Origin: Clostridia bacterium
GTDB taxonomy: Bacteria; Bacillota; Clostridia; Christensenellales; Borkfalkiaceae
DNA: 38,071 nt
Assembly (NCBI GenBank): GCA_017623605.1
Contig: JAGAOR010000037.1
Location: forward strand, 1 to 38,071
Reading direction: 5' to 3'
Shown here: in pieces, positions 15,425 to 23,119 of the stretch
Layout of the letters: each line of letters opens with the position of its first letter
Numbering within the stretch: position 1 is the stretch's first letter
The notes under the pieces: generated by a model
Told to the model about the DNA's origin: nothing
Databases searched by the model: none
The model's input: only the letters and a program-made list of their open reading frames with translations
Position numbers and translations under genes: made by a program

Positions 15425-15922
15425 ATGAGTAATATTGTATTGATAGGTATGCCCACTTCGGGTAAAACGACGATCGGCACGGAGCTTTCCGCAATCATCG
15501 GCTACGGTTATATTGATAGTGATAGCGTAATCGTAGCGCGCGCGGGGAAAAATCTGCGCGATTTGATTGCCGAGCTTGGCAATGAGGGATATTTAGATTT
15601 TGAAGCGAAAGTGAATGCGGAAATCGCGGCAGATCGTTGCGTAATCGCCACGGGCGGTAGCGCGATTTATCGTGAAAACGGAATGAAAAAATTAAAACAA
15701 AACGCCACGGTTGTGTATTTGAAAATGAGCTACGAGGAAATGCGAAAGCGACTTGGCGATATAGCGGCGCGCGGCGTGGTGCTTAAAGCGGGCTTTACGC
15801 TTTTAGATATGTATAACGAGCGCATACCTTTATATGAAAAATACGCCGACGTAACCGTTGAAATCGACGGAAAAACGCTTGCCGAGTGCGTAACATTAGT
15901 AAAAGAGGCACTGCAAAAATGA
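15425..15922 (+). CDS. shikimate-kinase-like P-loop kinase, substrate uncertain
   Basis: The 165-aa protein begins with Walker A G-M-P-T-S-G-K-T-T (residues 8-16) and has a D-S-D following the second strand, as in AroK/AroL. However, the shikimate-binding F-R-x-x-E motif is replaced by Y-L-D-F-E-A-K, so the substrate Arg is absent. The G-G-G loop reads A-T-G-G-S-A-I-Y. The lid reads A-A-R-G-V and the end has P-L-Y-E-K-Y-A-D. I recall similar proteins in Clostridia and some proteobacteria that are routinely labelled shikimate kinase. Whether they phosphorylate shikimate is doubtful from the residues. The stop overlaps the next gene's ATG (ATGA), so the two are co-translated. Confidence 0.75.
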   Translation: MSNIVLIGMPTSGKTTIGTELSAIIGYGYIDSDSVIVARAGKNLRDLIAELGNEGYLDFEAKVNAEIAADRCVIATGGSAIYRENGMKKLKQNATVVYLKMSYEEMRKRLGDIAARGVVLKAGFTLLDMYNERIPLYEKYADVTVEIDGKTLAECVTLVKEALQK

Positions 15923-16950
15923 AAATCGCAATCTACGGCGCGGGCGCAATGGGTACGGTACTTGGCGCGCTTCTGACGAAAGGCGGGGTAAACGTCGATC
16001 TGATCACGAGAAACGAGGCGCACGTGCAAGGCTTAAAGGAAAAAGGCGCGCAAATCGTTTGCGCGGCGGATAAAACGGAATGGAATATTCCCGTAAACGC
16101 ACTTTTGCCAAACGAAATGACGGAGCAATACGACGTTGTTTTCTTAATGACCAAGCAACGCCATAATGCGGAAATTCTGGAATTTTTATTGCCGAAGCTG
16201 ACAGATGACGGCGTGATTTGCACCACGCAAAACGGCTTGCCCGAAGAAAGTGTAATGCAAGCGGTTGGAGCAGAGCGCACGTACGGTTGCGTAGCTTCCT
16301 ACGGCGCAAGCTTTATCGGCGAGGGCAAGGTTGCGCTTACGTCCGAGATCAAAGCAATGAGCGTAACGGTGGGCGGCTATCGTGGCGGCGGAGAAAAAAC
16401 GGCACTTTTACAAGAAATTTTAAGCCACGCGGGAAAAGCGACGGGAAATGAAAATTTTGCGAAAGCCACGGAGAATCTTGCGGGTGCAAGGTGGAGTAAG
16501 CTTGCGATTAACGCGGCGTTTTCAGGGCTGTCCGTCGTAACGGGGCAAACGTTCGGCGAAATTGCTAAAAAGCGTAAATCGAAACGGATTGCGCTTGGCG
16601 TTTTGCGGGAATGTTTGGACGTGGCGAACGCAAAAGGCGTAACGCTTGCAAAAATGCAAGGGCACGATATGCAAAAAATGCTTGGCAACCGCAGCTTTTT
16701 CGGCACGGCGTTTGCCTTGATTGCGTTACCTTTTGCAATGAAACGGCATAAAAACCTGCGTTCGGGTATGCTCGCGGACGTGGAAAACGGCAGAAAATGC
16801 GAAATAGATTTTATCAACGGTGTCGTTTGTAAAGAGGGCAAAGAATTGGGCGTGGAAACGCCTCTTTGCGAAAAGATTGTAGAAATCGCGCACGGCATTG
16901 AAAACGGACTGTATGAAATTTCTCCCGCGAATTTAGATTTTATCATTTGA
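15919..16950 (+). CDS. ketopantoate reductase family protein
   Basis: The 343-aa protein has an N-terminal Rossmann motif G-A-G-A-M-G (residues 7-12) for NADPH. The C-terminal helical domain contains W-S-K-L-A-I-N-A, with the catalytic Lys, and D-V-E-N-G-R-K-C-E-I-D, with the substrate-binding acid. This matches ApbA/PanE, which makes pantoate for coenzyme A. The family has many side branches of unknown substrate. The usual second Asn after the Lys motif (N-P-L) is Ser-Gly-Leu here, and the protein is longer than typical PanE (about 300 aa). Genuine PanE activity is therefore likely but not certain. No panB, panC or panD is nearby. The start was chosen at ATG 15919, overlapping the kinase stop. 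Confidence 0.8.
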   Translation: MKIAIYGAGAMGTVLGALLTKGGVNVDLITRNEAHVQGLKEKGAQIVCAADKTEWNIPVNALLPNEMTEQYDVVFLMTKQRHNAEILEFLLPKLTDDGVICTTQNGLPEESVMQAVGAERTYGCVASYGASFIGEGKVALTSEIKAMSVTVGGYRGGGEKTALLQEILSHAGKATGNENFAKATENLAGARWSKLAINAAFSGLSVVTGQTFGEIAKKRKSKRIALGVLRECLDVANAKGVTLAKMQGHDMQKMLGNRSFFGTAFALIALPFAMKRHKNLRSGMLADVENGRKCEIDFINGVVCKEGKELGVETPLCEKIVEIAHGIENGLYEISPANLDFII

Positions 16951-16975
16951 AAATAAGAAAAGGAAGTATAGAAAA

Positions 16976-18610
16976 ATGGATTTAAACAAACTTGCTAACG
17001 CGTTAATTCCCGACGAAAACGTAAAACCGCTCGAATACTACGAAGAAAAATACCCCGAGCGCGACTTGCCCAAGGGAGCGCAGGTAACCCGCCTTGCCCC
17101 CAGCCCTACGGGCTTTATGCATTTGGGTAATTTATTCGTCGCGCTTGCGAACGAACGTATCGCGCACCAAAGCGGCGGCACGTTCTATCTTCGCATTGAG
17201 GACACGGACGAAAAACGTAAAGTTGAGGGCGCAGTGGAAGTCATTCACGCTTCGCTTAAATATTTCGGCGTGAATTTCGACGAGGGTGCGGATCTTTGCG
17301 GCGAATACGGACCGTATTATCAACGTCAGCGTGCGGAAATTTACCACGCTTACGCAAAAGAACTTATCAAAAAAGGCTTAGCGTATCCTTGTTTTTGCAC
17401 GGAAGAAGAAATGGAAGAGATTCGGAATCAGCAAACGGAAAATAAGCTTCTTCCCGGTTACTACGGCGAATTCGCGAAATGTAGAAATCTTTCAGAAGAA
17501 GAAATTTACGACAATTTGAAAGCGGGCAAGCCTTACGTAATCCGTTTGAAATCGCAAGGCAACGTCGAAGTGAAACACACGTTCCGCGACGAAGTGAAAG
17601 GGGAAATCACGGTTACGGAGAATAATCAAGACGTAGTCATTTTGAAATCGGACGGAATTCCCACGTACCATTTTGCGCACGCAATCGACGATCATTTTAT
17701 GCGCACGACGCTCGTTATTCGCGGCGAAGAATGGCTTTCGTCCTTGCCGATCCATATCGAGCTTTTCAAAGCGCTCGGTTTCCGTCTGCCTAAATACGGA
17801 CACAACTGTTCTATTCAAAAACAGGACGGCGAAACGCGCAGAAAACTTTCCAAACGTAAAGATCCCGAAGCGTCGCTTACGTTCTATCGCGAACAGGGGT
17901 ATCACCCGACGGCAGTTCGGACGTATATGATGACGCTTCTCAATTCCAACTTCGAAGAATGGCTTTTAAAATTCCCTGATAAACCGATTGAGGAATTTAA
18001 ATATTCAATCGGTAAAATGGGCAAGAGCGGCGCGCTTTTCGACATTTTGAAATTAAACGACGTGTCGAAAACGATGATGGCAACGCTGAATGAAAATGAA
18101 ATGTACGATTTCTTAAAATCGTGGGCGGAAGAATTTGGCACGGAAACGCAAAAAGCGTATTTTAACGACAAGGAATATATGCTCAAAGTGCTTGTTCTGT
18201 GTATGGGCGTAGGCGGCAAGAAGCGTAGAAAGGATTTCGTTTGCGCCAAGCAAGCGATGGAGAGTATTGCCTATTTCTTCGACGAAAGCTTCGCGCCTGC
18301 GTATGAATACCGCTTCGATCAAGAAACGGTGAAAAAGATACTTTCGTCGTTTGCGGAAATTTACGACGAAAAGGACGACAATTCCGCGTGGTTTGATAAG
18401 CTCAAAACGGTGGCGGGAAATTACGGTTTTGCAACGGATATGAAAGCGTATAAAGCCGATCCAACGGCGTTTGTAGGCAACGTTTCCGACGTTGCGGAAA
18501 TGCTCCGAATCGGGGTGACAGGTCTTGCGAACACCCCCGATCTTTGGACGATTATGCAAATACTCGGCAAAGACAGAACGCTTAAAAGATTAGAAAAAGC
18601 GCTTCAATAG
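16976..18610 (+). CDS. gltX: glutamyl-tRNA synthetase (class I)
   Basis: The 544-aa protein carries A-P-S-P-T-G-F-M-H-L-G-N at residues 41-52 (HIGH motif), Y-L-R-I-E-D-T-D at 71-78 and K-L-S-K-R-K-D at 290-296 (KMSKS motif). These residues define the GluRS/GlnRS class. There are about 35 residues before the HIGH region, where GluRS usually starts within ten, and total length exceeds the common 480-490. Among clostridial GluRS this longer type exists, and whether it also charges tRNA-Gln cannot be read here. The ATG at 16976 follows a GGAAG ribosome site. The gene ends the run begun at mnmE and is followed by a 16-base-pair hairpin. Confidence 0.93.
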   Translation: MDLNKLANALIPDENVKPLEYYEEKYPERDLPKGAQVTRLAPSPTGFMHLGNLFVALANERIAHQSGGTFYLRIEDTDEKRKVEGAVEVIHASLKYFGVNFDEGADLCGEYGPYYQRQRAEIYHAYAKELIKKGLAYPCFCTEEEMEEIRNQQTENKLLPGYYGEFAKCRNLSEEEIYDNLKAGKPYVIRLKSQGNVEVKHTFRDEVKGEITVTENNQDVVILKSDGIPTYHFAHAIDDHFMRTTLVIRGEEWLSSLPIHIELFKALGFRLPKYGHNCSIQKQDGETRRKLSKRKDPEASLTFYREQGYHPTAVRTYMMTLLNSNFEEWLLKFPDKPIEEFKYSIGKMGKSGALFDILKLNDVSKTMMATLNENEMYDFLKSWAEEFGTETQKAYFNDKEYMLKVLVLCMGVGGKKRRKDFVCAKQAMESIAYFFDESFAPAYEYRFDQETVKKILSSFAEIYDEKDDNSAWFDKLKTVAGNYGFATDMKAYKADPTAFVGNVSDVAEMLRIGVTGLANTPDLWTIMQILGKDRTLKRLEKALQ

Positions 18611-18630
18611 CTTTAAGAATGTTTAAAATT

Positions 18631-18668
18631 TTAAGCCCCGCCGAATATTGCAATTCGGCGGGGCTTAA
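18631..18668. terminator. bidirectional hairpin between gltX and the XRE gene
   Basis: A perfect 16-base-pair stem, TTAAGCCCCGCCGAAT (18631-18646) with its complement (18653-18668), closes a 6-base loop. A T-rich tract is clearer on the minus side. It lies between two convergent genes and can stop transcription from both. Confidence 0.85.
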
Positions 18669-18689
18669 CGCGTATATTCGTGAAATGAT

Positions 18690-19055
18690 TTAGAAATCCT
18701 GCTTTTCTGTATCGATTATGTTAGAAAGTTTTTCCATATAACTATTGGCGCGGCTACGTAAATCCGTGGGCAGTTTTCGGTAAAATTTTATAAGCTCATA
18801 CTCTTCGGAAGAGAGTATATTTTCGTATTCTCCGTTGATAATAATATTCCCAAAATCGTCTTCTCTGCCCAATAAATAATCGGTACTGCATTCAAAGAAA
18901 TTCGCATAGCGAATCAACGTATTTGCCGTTGGTTCGTTTTTTCCTATCTCGATCATAGAAATGCAAGCCTTGCTCACGTTCAATGCTTGTGCTAATTGTA
19001 CCTGCGATAATCCCTTTTCTTTCCGTAAATATTTTGACTTCTCTGAAAAATCCAT
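18690..19055 (-). CDS. XRE-family regulator, probable repressor of the divergent secreted-protein operon
   Basis: The 121-aa protein has a helix-turn-helix at residues 8-62 (L-R-K-E-K-G-L-S-Q-V-Q-L-A-Q-A-L-N-V-S-K-A-C-I-S-M-I-E) that ends in the S-T-D-Y-L-L-G form of many SinR/Rst-type regulators. A second helical segment at about residues 82-115 may dimerise or bind a partner. The ATG is preceded by AAAGGGG. The gene is divergent from the secreted-protein/signal-peptidase operon, and the shared region holds repeated AGGCAT/ATGCC boxes (19105-19171), so it likely represses that operon and itself. In Bacillus subtilis SinR, also XRE, represses tapA-sipW-tasA. The arrangement here is analogous, but I cannot show that it is orthologous. 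Confidence 0.88.
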   Translation of the reverse strand: MDFSEKSKYLRKEKGLSQVQLAQALNVSKACISMIEIGKNEPTANTLIRYANFFECSTDYLLGREDDFGNIIINGEYENILSSEEYELIKFYRKLPTDLRSRANSYMEKLSNIIDTEKQDF

Positions 19056-19104
19056 ACTTTTTTCCCCTTTTTGTTTTCCCTATATAAAAAATTTTACCAC
19101 AAAA

Positions 19105-19171
19105 ATGCCCAAAATACTTGACAAGGCATAAAAGTGTGTGATATACTACTTGCATAGGCATAAAAATGCCT
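19105..19171. promoter_or_regulatory. repeated AGGCAT/ATGCC operator boxes around the operon promoter
   Basis: Four half sites are visible: ATGCC at 19105-19109, GGCAT at 19125-19129, GGCAT at 19157-19161 and ATGCC at 19166-19170. The block AGGCATAAAA occurs twice (19124-19133, 19156-19165), and AAAAATGCC twice. The last two sites form the palindrome AGGCATAAAAATGCCT. The boxes flank the -35 and -10 elements, as expected for a repressor blocking RNA polymerase. Confidence 0.65.
19118..19147 (+). promoter_or_regulatory. promoter of the secreted-protein/signal-peptidase operon
   Basis: TTGACA (19118-19123) and TATACT (19142-19147) are 18 bases apart. The elements lie between the AGGCAT/ATGCC boxes. 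GGAGG at 19231-19235 serves the first gene. Confidence 0.8.
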
Positions 19172-19241
19172 GCGCGGATTATAGTATTTACATTTTAGAA
19201 TGCGTGCATACAAGGGAAAACAATTTTTTTGGAGGTCTTTT

Positions 19242-19778
19242 ATGAAAAAGAGAATATCTATTTTAGCAACAGTGGCATTATGTATTACTGTGGGCAGTGT
19301 ATACGCAACGTGGACGTATGCGCAAGAAGCAGCGAACGCTTTAACCGATGTTTCGATTAATAAAACATTAGAAAGCGAATCTCTTGTTGAAAAAGGTGAC
19401 ATTGAGCTTGTTGAAAACAAGTTGAATCTTATAGTGGATAAAAAAAGTGATAGTTATCAAGCAAAGTTAATCTGCGACGGCTATATTGAAGTTACATTTA
19501 AACCACATGATTTGGCAAGTGTTACAGAAATTAATTTACAGTATGAAATCACAGGCGATAATTTAGAGTATGAAGGAGCGAATATATTCAACTTACCTGC
19601 TAGTGCCGTACAAAGTAATGGAGCAGTAAAGACATGGAGAATAAACTGTGCGGATTTAGGTATTACGATGGGCAATATTACGCTTCCTACGTACGATGAT
19701 TATAAAGCATTCAAAACGGCGTTTGAGGCTGTTTCTTTGAAAATCACGTTTAGTGAGGTGGCAGGGGCAACCGAGTAA
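19242..19778 (+). CDS. secreted protein with SipW-type signal, TasA/CalY-like candidate
   Basis: The 178-aa protein starts with M-K-K-R, a hydrophobic stretch at residues 6-19 and the motif V-Y-A-T-W-T-Y-A-Q at 20-28. Aromatic-rich motifs at this place mark substrates of SipW-type signal peptidases (TasA, camelysin). The mature part has no cysteine-rich or catalytic pattern and looks beta-rich with alternating hydrophobic residues. That fits a structural or surface protein; one Cys is near residue 145. The next gene is a SipW-type peptidase, and the third gene carries the same motif. The base composition is visibly more AT-rich than that of mnmE-gltX. The ATG at 19242 was chosen over a frame-extending ATG at 19200 because GGAGG stands at 19231-19235 and the signal peptide starts there. 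Confidence 0.78.
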   Translation: MKKRISILATVALCITVGSVYATWTYAQEAANALTDVSINKTLESESLVEKGDIELVENKLNLIVDKKSDSYQAKLICDGYIEVTFKPHDLASVTEINLQYEITGDNLEYEGANIFNLPASAVQSNGAVKTWRINCADLGITMGNITLPTYDDYKAFKTAFEAVSLKITFSEVAGATE

Positions 19779-19797
19779 TGAAAAGAGAATAAGCACT

Positions 19798-20706
19798 ATG
19801 ACAGGGTACGAAAGTTATATATTTTTGCTTTGCTTATTAGTCTTTGTTGCTTTGACGAGTATACTTGCGGCCATGACGGCAGAGTTAAGTTGTGCTTCGA
19901 TTCATTTAATAAGAAGTGGCGCGGAAGATGAAAAAATAGAGAAAAACTATAAAAAATCATTGTGTCGAAAAAAAACGAAAAGCAAGCTTTCGAAATGGAT
20001 AACGGGTATTATCAGCGGTATAGCGATTTGTCTTTTCGCATTTTCCGTGTATGTAAACGTAATGGAAAATAAATTTACGAAAAGTGTTCCTGTTTTTCGC
20101 GTAGTAAAAACAGAGTCTATGTCAAATAGAAACAAGGAAAATAAGTATTTATATGAACATAATCTTACTAATCAGTTTTCGGCGTTTGATTTGATTATAA
20201 CGCATAAAATTCCTGCCGAAAAGGATTTAGAATTATATGACGTAGTCGTTTACGAAATTGACGACATACTGCTTGTGCATCGTATTGTAGGGATTGAAGA
20301 ACCCAACGAAAAACACCCGTCCGAGCGATATTTCCTTTTGCAAGGGGACGCCGTGGGCGCGCCAGACCGCTTTCCTGTGCTATACAAACAAATGAAAGGT
20401 ATATACCGAGGGCAAAAACTTCCTTTTGTGGGAAGCTTTGTGCTATTTTTACAATCGCCTGCGGGGTATATGTGCATGGCGTTGATTATATTCGCCAACG
20501 TTGTTTTACCGATTATGGAGAAAAGAATCGACAAGGAAGAACAAAAGCGGCTTACCTTTTTATTGCGTTGTAAAAAAGACGTGAAAAAGCAAGAAAATAA
20601 GCAAGTTGTGGAAAACACTCCACCGTTAATTTTACCGCCTATCGTGTTTTATCCCGAGTATTATCCTATTCCAAATAAAGATTTCTTCCGGGGAAAAAAA
20701 CCATGA
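19798..20706 (+). CDS. SipW-type (Ser-His) signal peptidase I with extra membrane segments
   Basis: The 302-aa protein has membrane segments at about residues 8-28 and 69-87, an extracytoplasmic catalytic domain, and a third segment at about 215-238. The serine motif is T-E-S107-M-S. The second catalytic position is H161 in L-V-H-R-I-V, as in archaeal, ER and SipW peptidases, where most bacterial enzymes have Lys. The box L-L-Q-G-D-A-V-G-A-P-D (180-190) completes the fold. The first segment, separated from the second by a Lys/Glu-rich linker, is extra relative to plain SipW, and the C-terminal tail is proline/tyrosine-rich. The start was set at ATG 19798 despite a weak ribosome site (AGAGAA). 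The stop overlaps the next ATG (ATGA). It probably cleaves the two flanking secreted proteins. Confidence 0.85.
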   Translation: MTGYESYIFLLCLLVFVALTSILAAMTAELSCASIHLIRSGAEDEKIEKNYKKSLCRKKTKSKLSKWITGIISGIAICLFAFSVYVNVMENKFTKSVPVFRVVKTESMSNRNKENKYLYEHNLTNQFSAFDLIITHKIPAEKDLELYDVVVYEIDDILLVHRIVGIEEPNEKHPSERYFLLQGDAVGAPDRFPVLYKQMKGIYRGQKLPFVGSFVLFLQSPAGYMCMALIIFANVVLPIMEKRIDKEEQKRLTFLLRCKKDVKKQENKQVVENTPPLILPPIVFYPEYYPIPNKDFFRGKKP

Positions 20707-21365
20707 AATGCGCCTTATTGAAATGTTTTTTACTGTCTATTGGGTTTGTAACATTGATTTTGAGCAATCAAGTATATTCCACTTGGTGTTATGCGCAACA
20801 AAAAGTGGGTGATATAACAAGTGCGCTTTCCGCTTCGTTGCAAGTGTTTGAGTACGCACCCGAAGAGGTTCTACCCGACGATGAGGAGGGTAAAAATCAC
20901 GTTGCGTTGGTGGAGAGTTTGGTTGAGGGCGAAAACGGATTAAACAATCCCGATTCCTATTTGAATGAACAAATTAAAAGTCGTCAAAACGGCGGTTTCT
21001 TTAAGCCGAAGCGGGATACGTTAGGCAGTATGGGCGTAGACCAAGGCGACGAGCTTGAAAAGCTATTTTCCTTGGATTCAAAAAATTTATCGTTTTTAAT
21101 TCAGTTTATCAACGATAATATGTATTACATTTTTACGACAGAAGTGGATTTGGGTACAAACGGCAATCCAAACTATACAATAGGAGAAGAATATATTTCG
21201 CCTGTTTATCGTACTGTTGTGGAAAGAATCGACGGTATATGGGTATCGCAAACCAGTGCCAAAGGATACGCATTATCCGCATATTACGAAGAAAGTAACG
21301 TGTTGGGCAACGTTACCAAAATACCCTCGTTTGCCCCCGATACGTGGACGGCGGGAACGCCGTAA
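20703..21365 (+). CDS. second secreted protein with the same SipW-type signal motif
   Basis: The 220-aa protein has a hydrophobic N-terminal stretch (residues 5-21) and V-Y-S-T-W-C-Y-A-Q at 24-32, nearly identical to V-Y-A-T-W-T-Y-A-Q of the first protein. The mature sequences otherwise look unrelated. This one has an acidic segment after residue 50 (P-D-D-E-E-G-K), then a region rich in aromatic and beta-forming residues. It ends with P-D-T-W-T-A-G-T-P. I do not recognise a domain. Translation is coupled to the signal peptidase by a 4-base overlap. A structural, assembly or anchoring partner of the first protein, as TapA is to TasA, is an inference from gene order only. Confidence 0.75.
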   Translation: MKCALLKCFLLSIGFVTLILSNQVYSTWCYAQQKVGDITSALSASLQVFEYAPEEVLPDDEEGKNHVALVESLVEGENGLNNPDSYLNEQIKSRQNGGFFKPKRDTLGSMGVDQGDELEKLFSLDSKNLSFLIQFINDNMYYIFTTEVDLGTNGNPNYTIGEEYISPVYRTVVERIDGIWVSQTSAKGYALSAYYEESNVLGNVTKIPSFAPDTWTAGTP

Positions 21366-21372
21366 TGCACGT

Positions 21373-21415
21373 AAAAATACGCGCTTTAAGTGTAAAACTT
21401 TAAGCGCGTATTTTT
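21373..21415. terminator. bidirectional terminator between the secreted-protein operon and dapB
   Basis: AAAAATACGCGCTT (21373-21386) pairs with AAGCGCGTATTTTT (21402-21415) around a 15-base loop. It carries a T-run on either strand, so it can end both convergent transcripts. Confidence 0.88.
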
Positions 21416-21444
21416 CTAAAATAACATTATAGTCGTTAATTTTT

Positions 21445-22197
21445 CTAATCTAAAATATCTTTCATCTCGTACCTGCCTGCGCCTTTTCCGTGCAAGAACT
21501 TCGCCGCGCGGATCGCACCGACTGCGAAAACGCGCTTGGATCTCGCGCTGTGCGTGATCGTGATAATTTCGTCCTCGCCTGCGAACATCACTTCGTGTTC
21601 GCCTACGATCGTGCCGCCGCGAACGGCGTGCATTCCGATTTCTTTTTTATCGCGCGCGCCCACAATTCCGCTTCTTCCGTCCACGTAGGTTTTCTCTCCG
21701 TTAAACGCTTCGTTCACGCTATCTGCAAGCATTAAAGCCGTGCCGCTCGGCGCGTCTTTTTTTAAGTTGTGGTGTTTTTCAATAATTTCCACGTCGAAAT
21801 TATCGCCCAAAACCTGTGCTGCCGCCTTGCAAAGGGCTTGCATTAAATTCACCCCCAAAGACAAATTCGCCGTTTTAAAAATTGCCGTTGATTTTGCGTA
21901 TTCGTCGATCAAGGCAAGATCGGCAGGGGAGAAACCCGTTGAGGCGAGCACGATCCCAAGGTTATGGGATTTCGCATATTCTAAACGTTCGGCAACACCG
22001 TCTGCGGAAGAGAAGTCGATAATCACGTCCGCTTCTTCTTTCACGTCCGCAAAATTTTTATACACGGGAATACCGATTTCTTTCGGGTATAAGTCCACGC
22101 CGCAAACGGCTTCGGCTTCATTGTCATCTGCAAGCAACGATAATACGTTACCGCCCATTTTTCCGCAAGCACCGCAAAGTATAATTCTCGTTTTCAT
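21445..22197 (-). CDS. dapB: 4-hydroxy-tetrahydrodipicolinate reductase
   Basis: The 250-aa protein has the NAD(P)-binding motif G-A-C-G-K-M-G near the N-terminus. The dinucleotide loop is I-I-D-F-S-S-A, and the catalytic/substrate motif is E-K-H-H-N-L-K-K-D-A-P-S-G-T-A. R-G-G-T-I-V-G-E-H-E-V is also typical. It reduces hydroxy-tetrahydrodipicolinate in the lysine/diaminopimelate pathway. The ATG at 22197 overlaps the dapA stop; an in-frame GTG one codon earlier is also possible. It is the last gene of the riboswitch-controlled asd-dapA-dapB operon. Lys-Lys-Asp-Ala-Pro-Ser-Gly-Thr carries the expected catalytic Lys. Confidence 0.95.
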   Translation of the reverse strand: MKTRIILCGACGKMGGNVLSLLADDNEAEAVCGVDLYPKEIGIPVYKNFADVKEEADVIIDFSSADGVAERLEYAKSHNLGIVLASTGFSPADLALIDEYAKSTAIFKTANLSLGVNLMQALCKAAAQVLGDNFDVEIIEKHHNLKKDAPSGTALMLADSVNEAFNGEKTYVDGRSGIVGARDKKEIGMHAVRGGTIVGEHEVMFAGEDEIITITHSARSKRVFAVGAIRAAKFLHGKGAGRYEMKDILD

Positions 22198-23087
22198 CAC
22201 GCTTTTATCTCCAAACCGTACGTTTTCATTTCGGAAATCAGTTTTTCGCGGTTATTTTCTTCTATCACCGTAAGGGGAGCGCGGGGTACGCCCACGTTGT
22301 AGCCCAAAAGTCCTACGGCATCTTTCACGGGGATAGGATTGACTTCGATAAAGCAAGCGTTGGCAAGAGGCAAAAGTTTATCATTCAAAGCCGCCGCTTC
22401 TGCAAGCTTGTTTTCTTTAACGAGAGTGCAAAGCTTTTTCACGTCCGCGGGAACGATATTGGAAAGCACGGAAATCACACCCGCGCCGCCGCAAGCAAGG
22501 ATCGGGAAATTGAGCGCGTCTTCGCCCGAATACACGTCGCATTTTTCACGCACTAAACGGAACGTTTCCATGGTTTTGCTCATATTTCCGCCCGCGTCCT
22601 TGATGCCTGCAATATTTGGAATATCTGCAATTTTCGCCATAGTGGCAGGTTGAATTTCTACGCCCGTGCGCCCAGGAACGTTATAAGCGATCACGGGGAT
22701 AGACACCGCCGCACAGATCGCTTTATAATATTCTACAAGCCCGTTTTGCGTACATTTGTTGTAATAAGGGGTTACGGCAAGCAAGCCGTCCGCACCAAAC
22801 TTTTCGGCGGCTTTTGCCGTCATCACCGCGTCCGCCGTGCAGTTACTTCCGCAACCGAAAATCACTTTGCATCTGCCGTTCACCGTTTTCACGGCGTAGT
22901 CCATAAGTACGTGTTCTTCCTCAAACGTCATAGTGGACGGTTCGCCCGTCGTACCGAGAAACACGATCGCGTCCGTTCCGCCCGCAATTTGGCGTTCGAT
23001 GAGCTCGCCGAGCACCGCGTAATTCACGCCCGTTTCGTCAAAGGGGGTAATGAGTGCGGTTGCGCTACCGTTAAAAAATCCTTTCAT
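22197..23087 (-). CDS. dapA: 4-hydroxy-tetrahydrodipicolinate synthase
   Basis: The 296-aa TIM-barrel protein has G-T-T-G-E-P-S-T near residues 45-52, Y135 in A-Y-N-V-P-G-R-T-G and the Schiff-base Lys K163 in A-G-I-K-D-A. These distinguish DapA from general N-acetylneuraminate lyase relatives. It condenses pyruvate with aspartate semialdehyde, the first committed step to diaminopimelate and lysine. AAGGAG precedes the ATG. It lies between asd (32 bases upstream) and dapB (overlapping), which supports the assignment. Confidence 0.95.
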   Translation of the reverse strand: MKGFFNGSATALITPFDETGVNYAVLGELIERQIAGGTDAIVFLGTTGEPSTMTFEEEHVLMDYAVKTVNGRCKVIFGCGSNCTADAVMTAKAAEKFGADGLLAVTPYYNKCTQNGLVEYYKAICAAVSIPVIAYNVPGRTGVEIQPATMAKIADIPNIAGIKDAGGNMSKTMETFRLVREKCDVYSGEDALNFPILACGGAGVISVLSNIVPADVKKLCTLVKENKLAEAAALNDKLLPLANACFIEVNPIPVKDAVGLLGYNVGVPRAPLTVIEENNREKLISEMKTYGLEIKA

Positions 23088-23119
23088 ATCGTTAATATAT
23101 TCTCCTTATCATTAAATTG

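Noticed and set aside
19753-19797. Earlier GTG start for the signal peptidase
   Set aside because: It lies within the end of the preceding gene without a ribosome site and adds a hydrophilic stretch before the membrane segment.
21340-21365. W-T-A-G near the end of the second secreted protein as another copy of the WT tail
   Set aside because: The Trp is not five residues from the end and no aromatic pair follows; likely chance.
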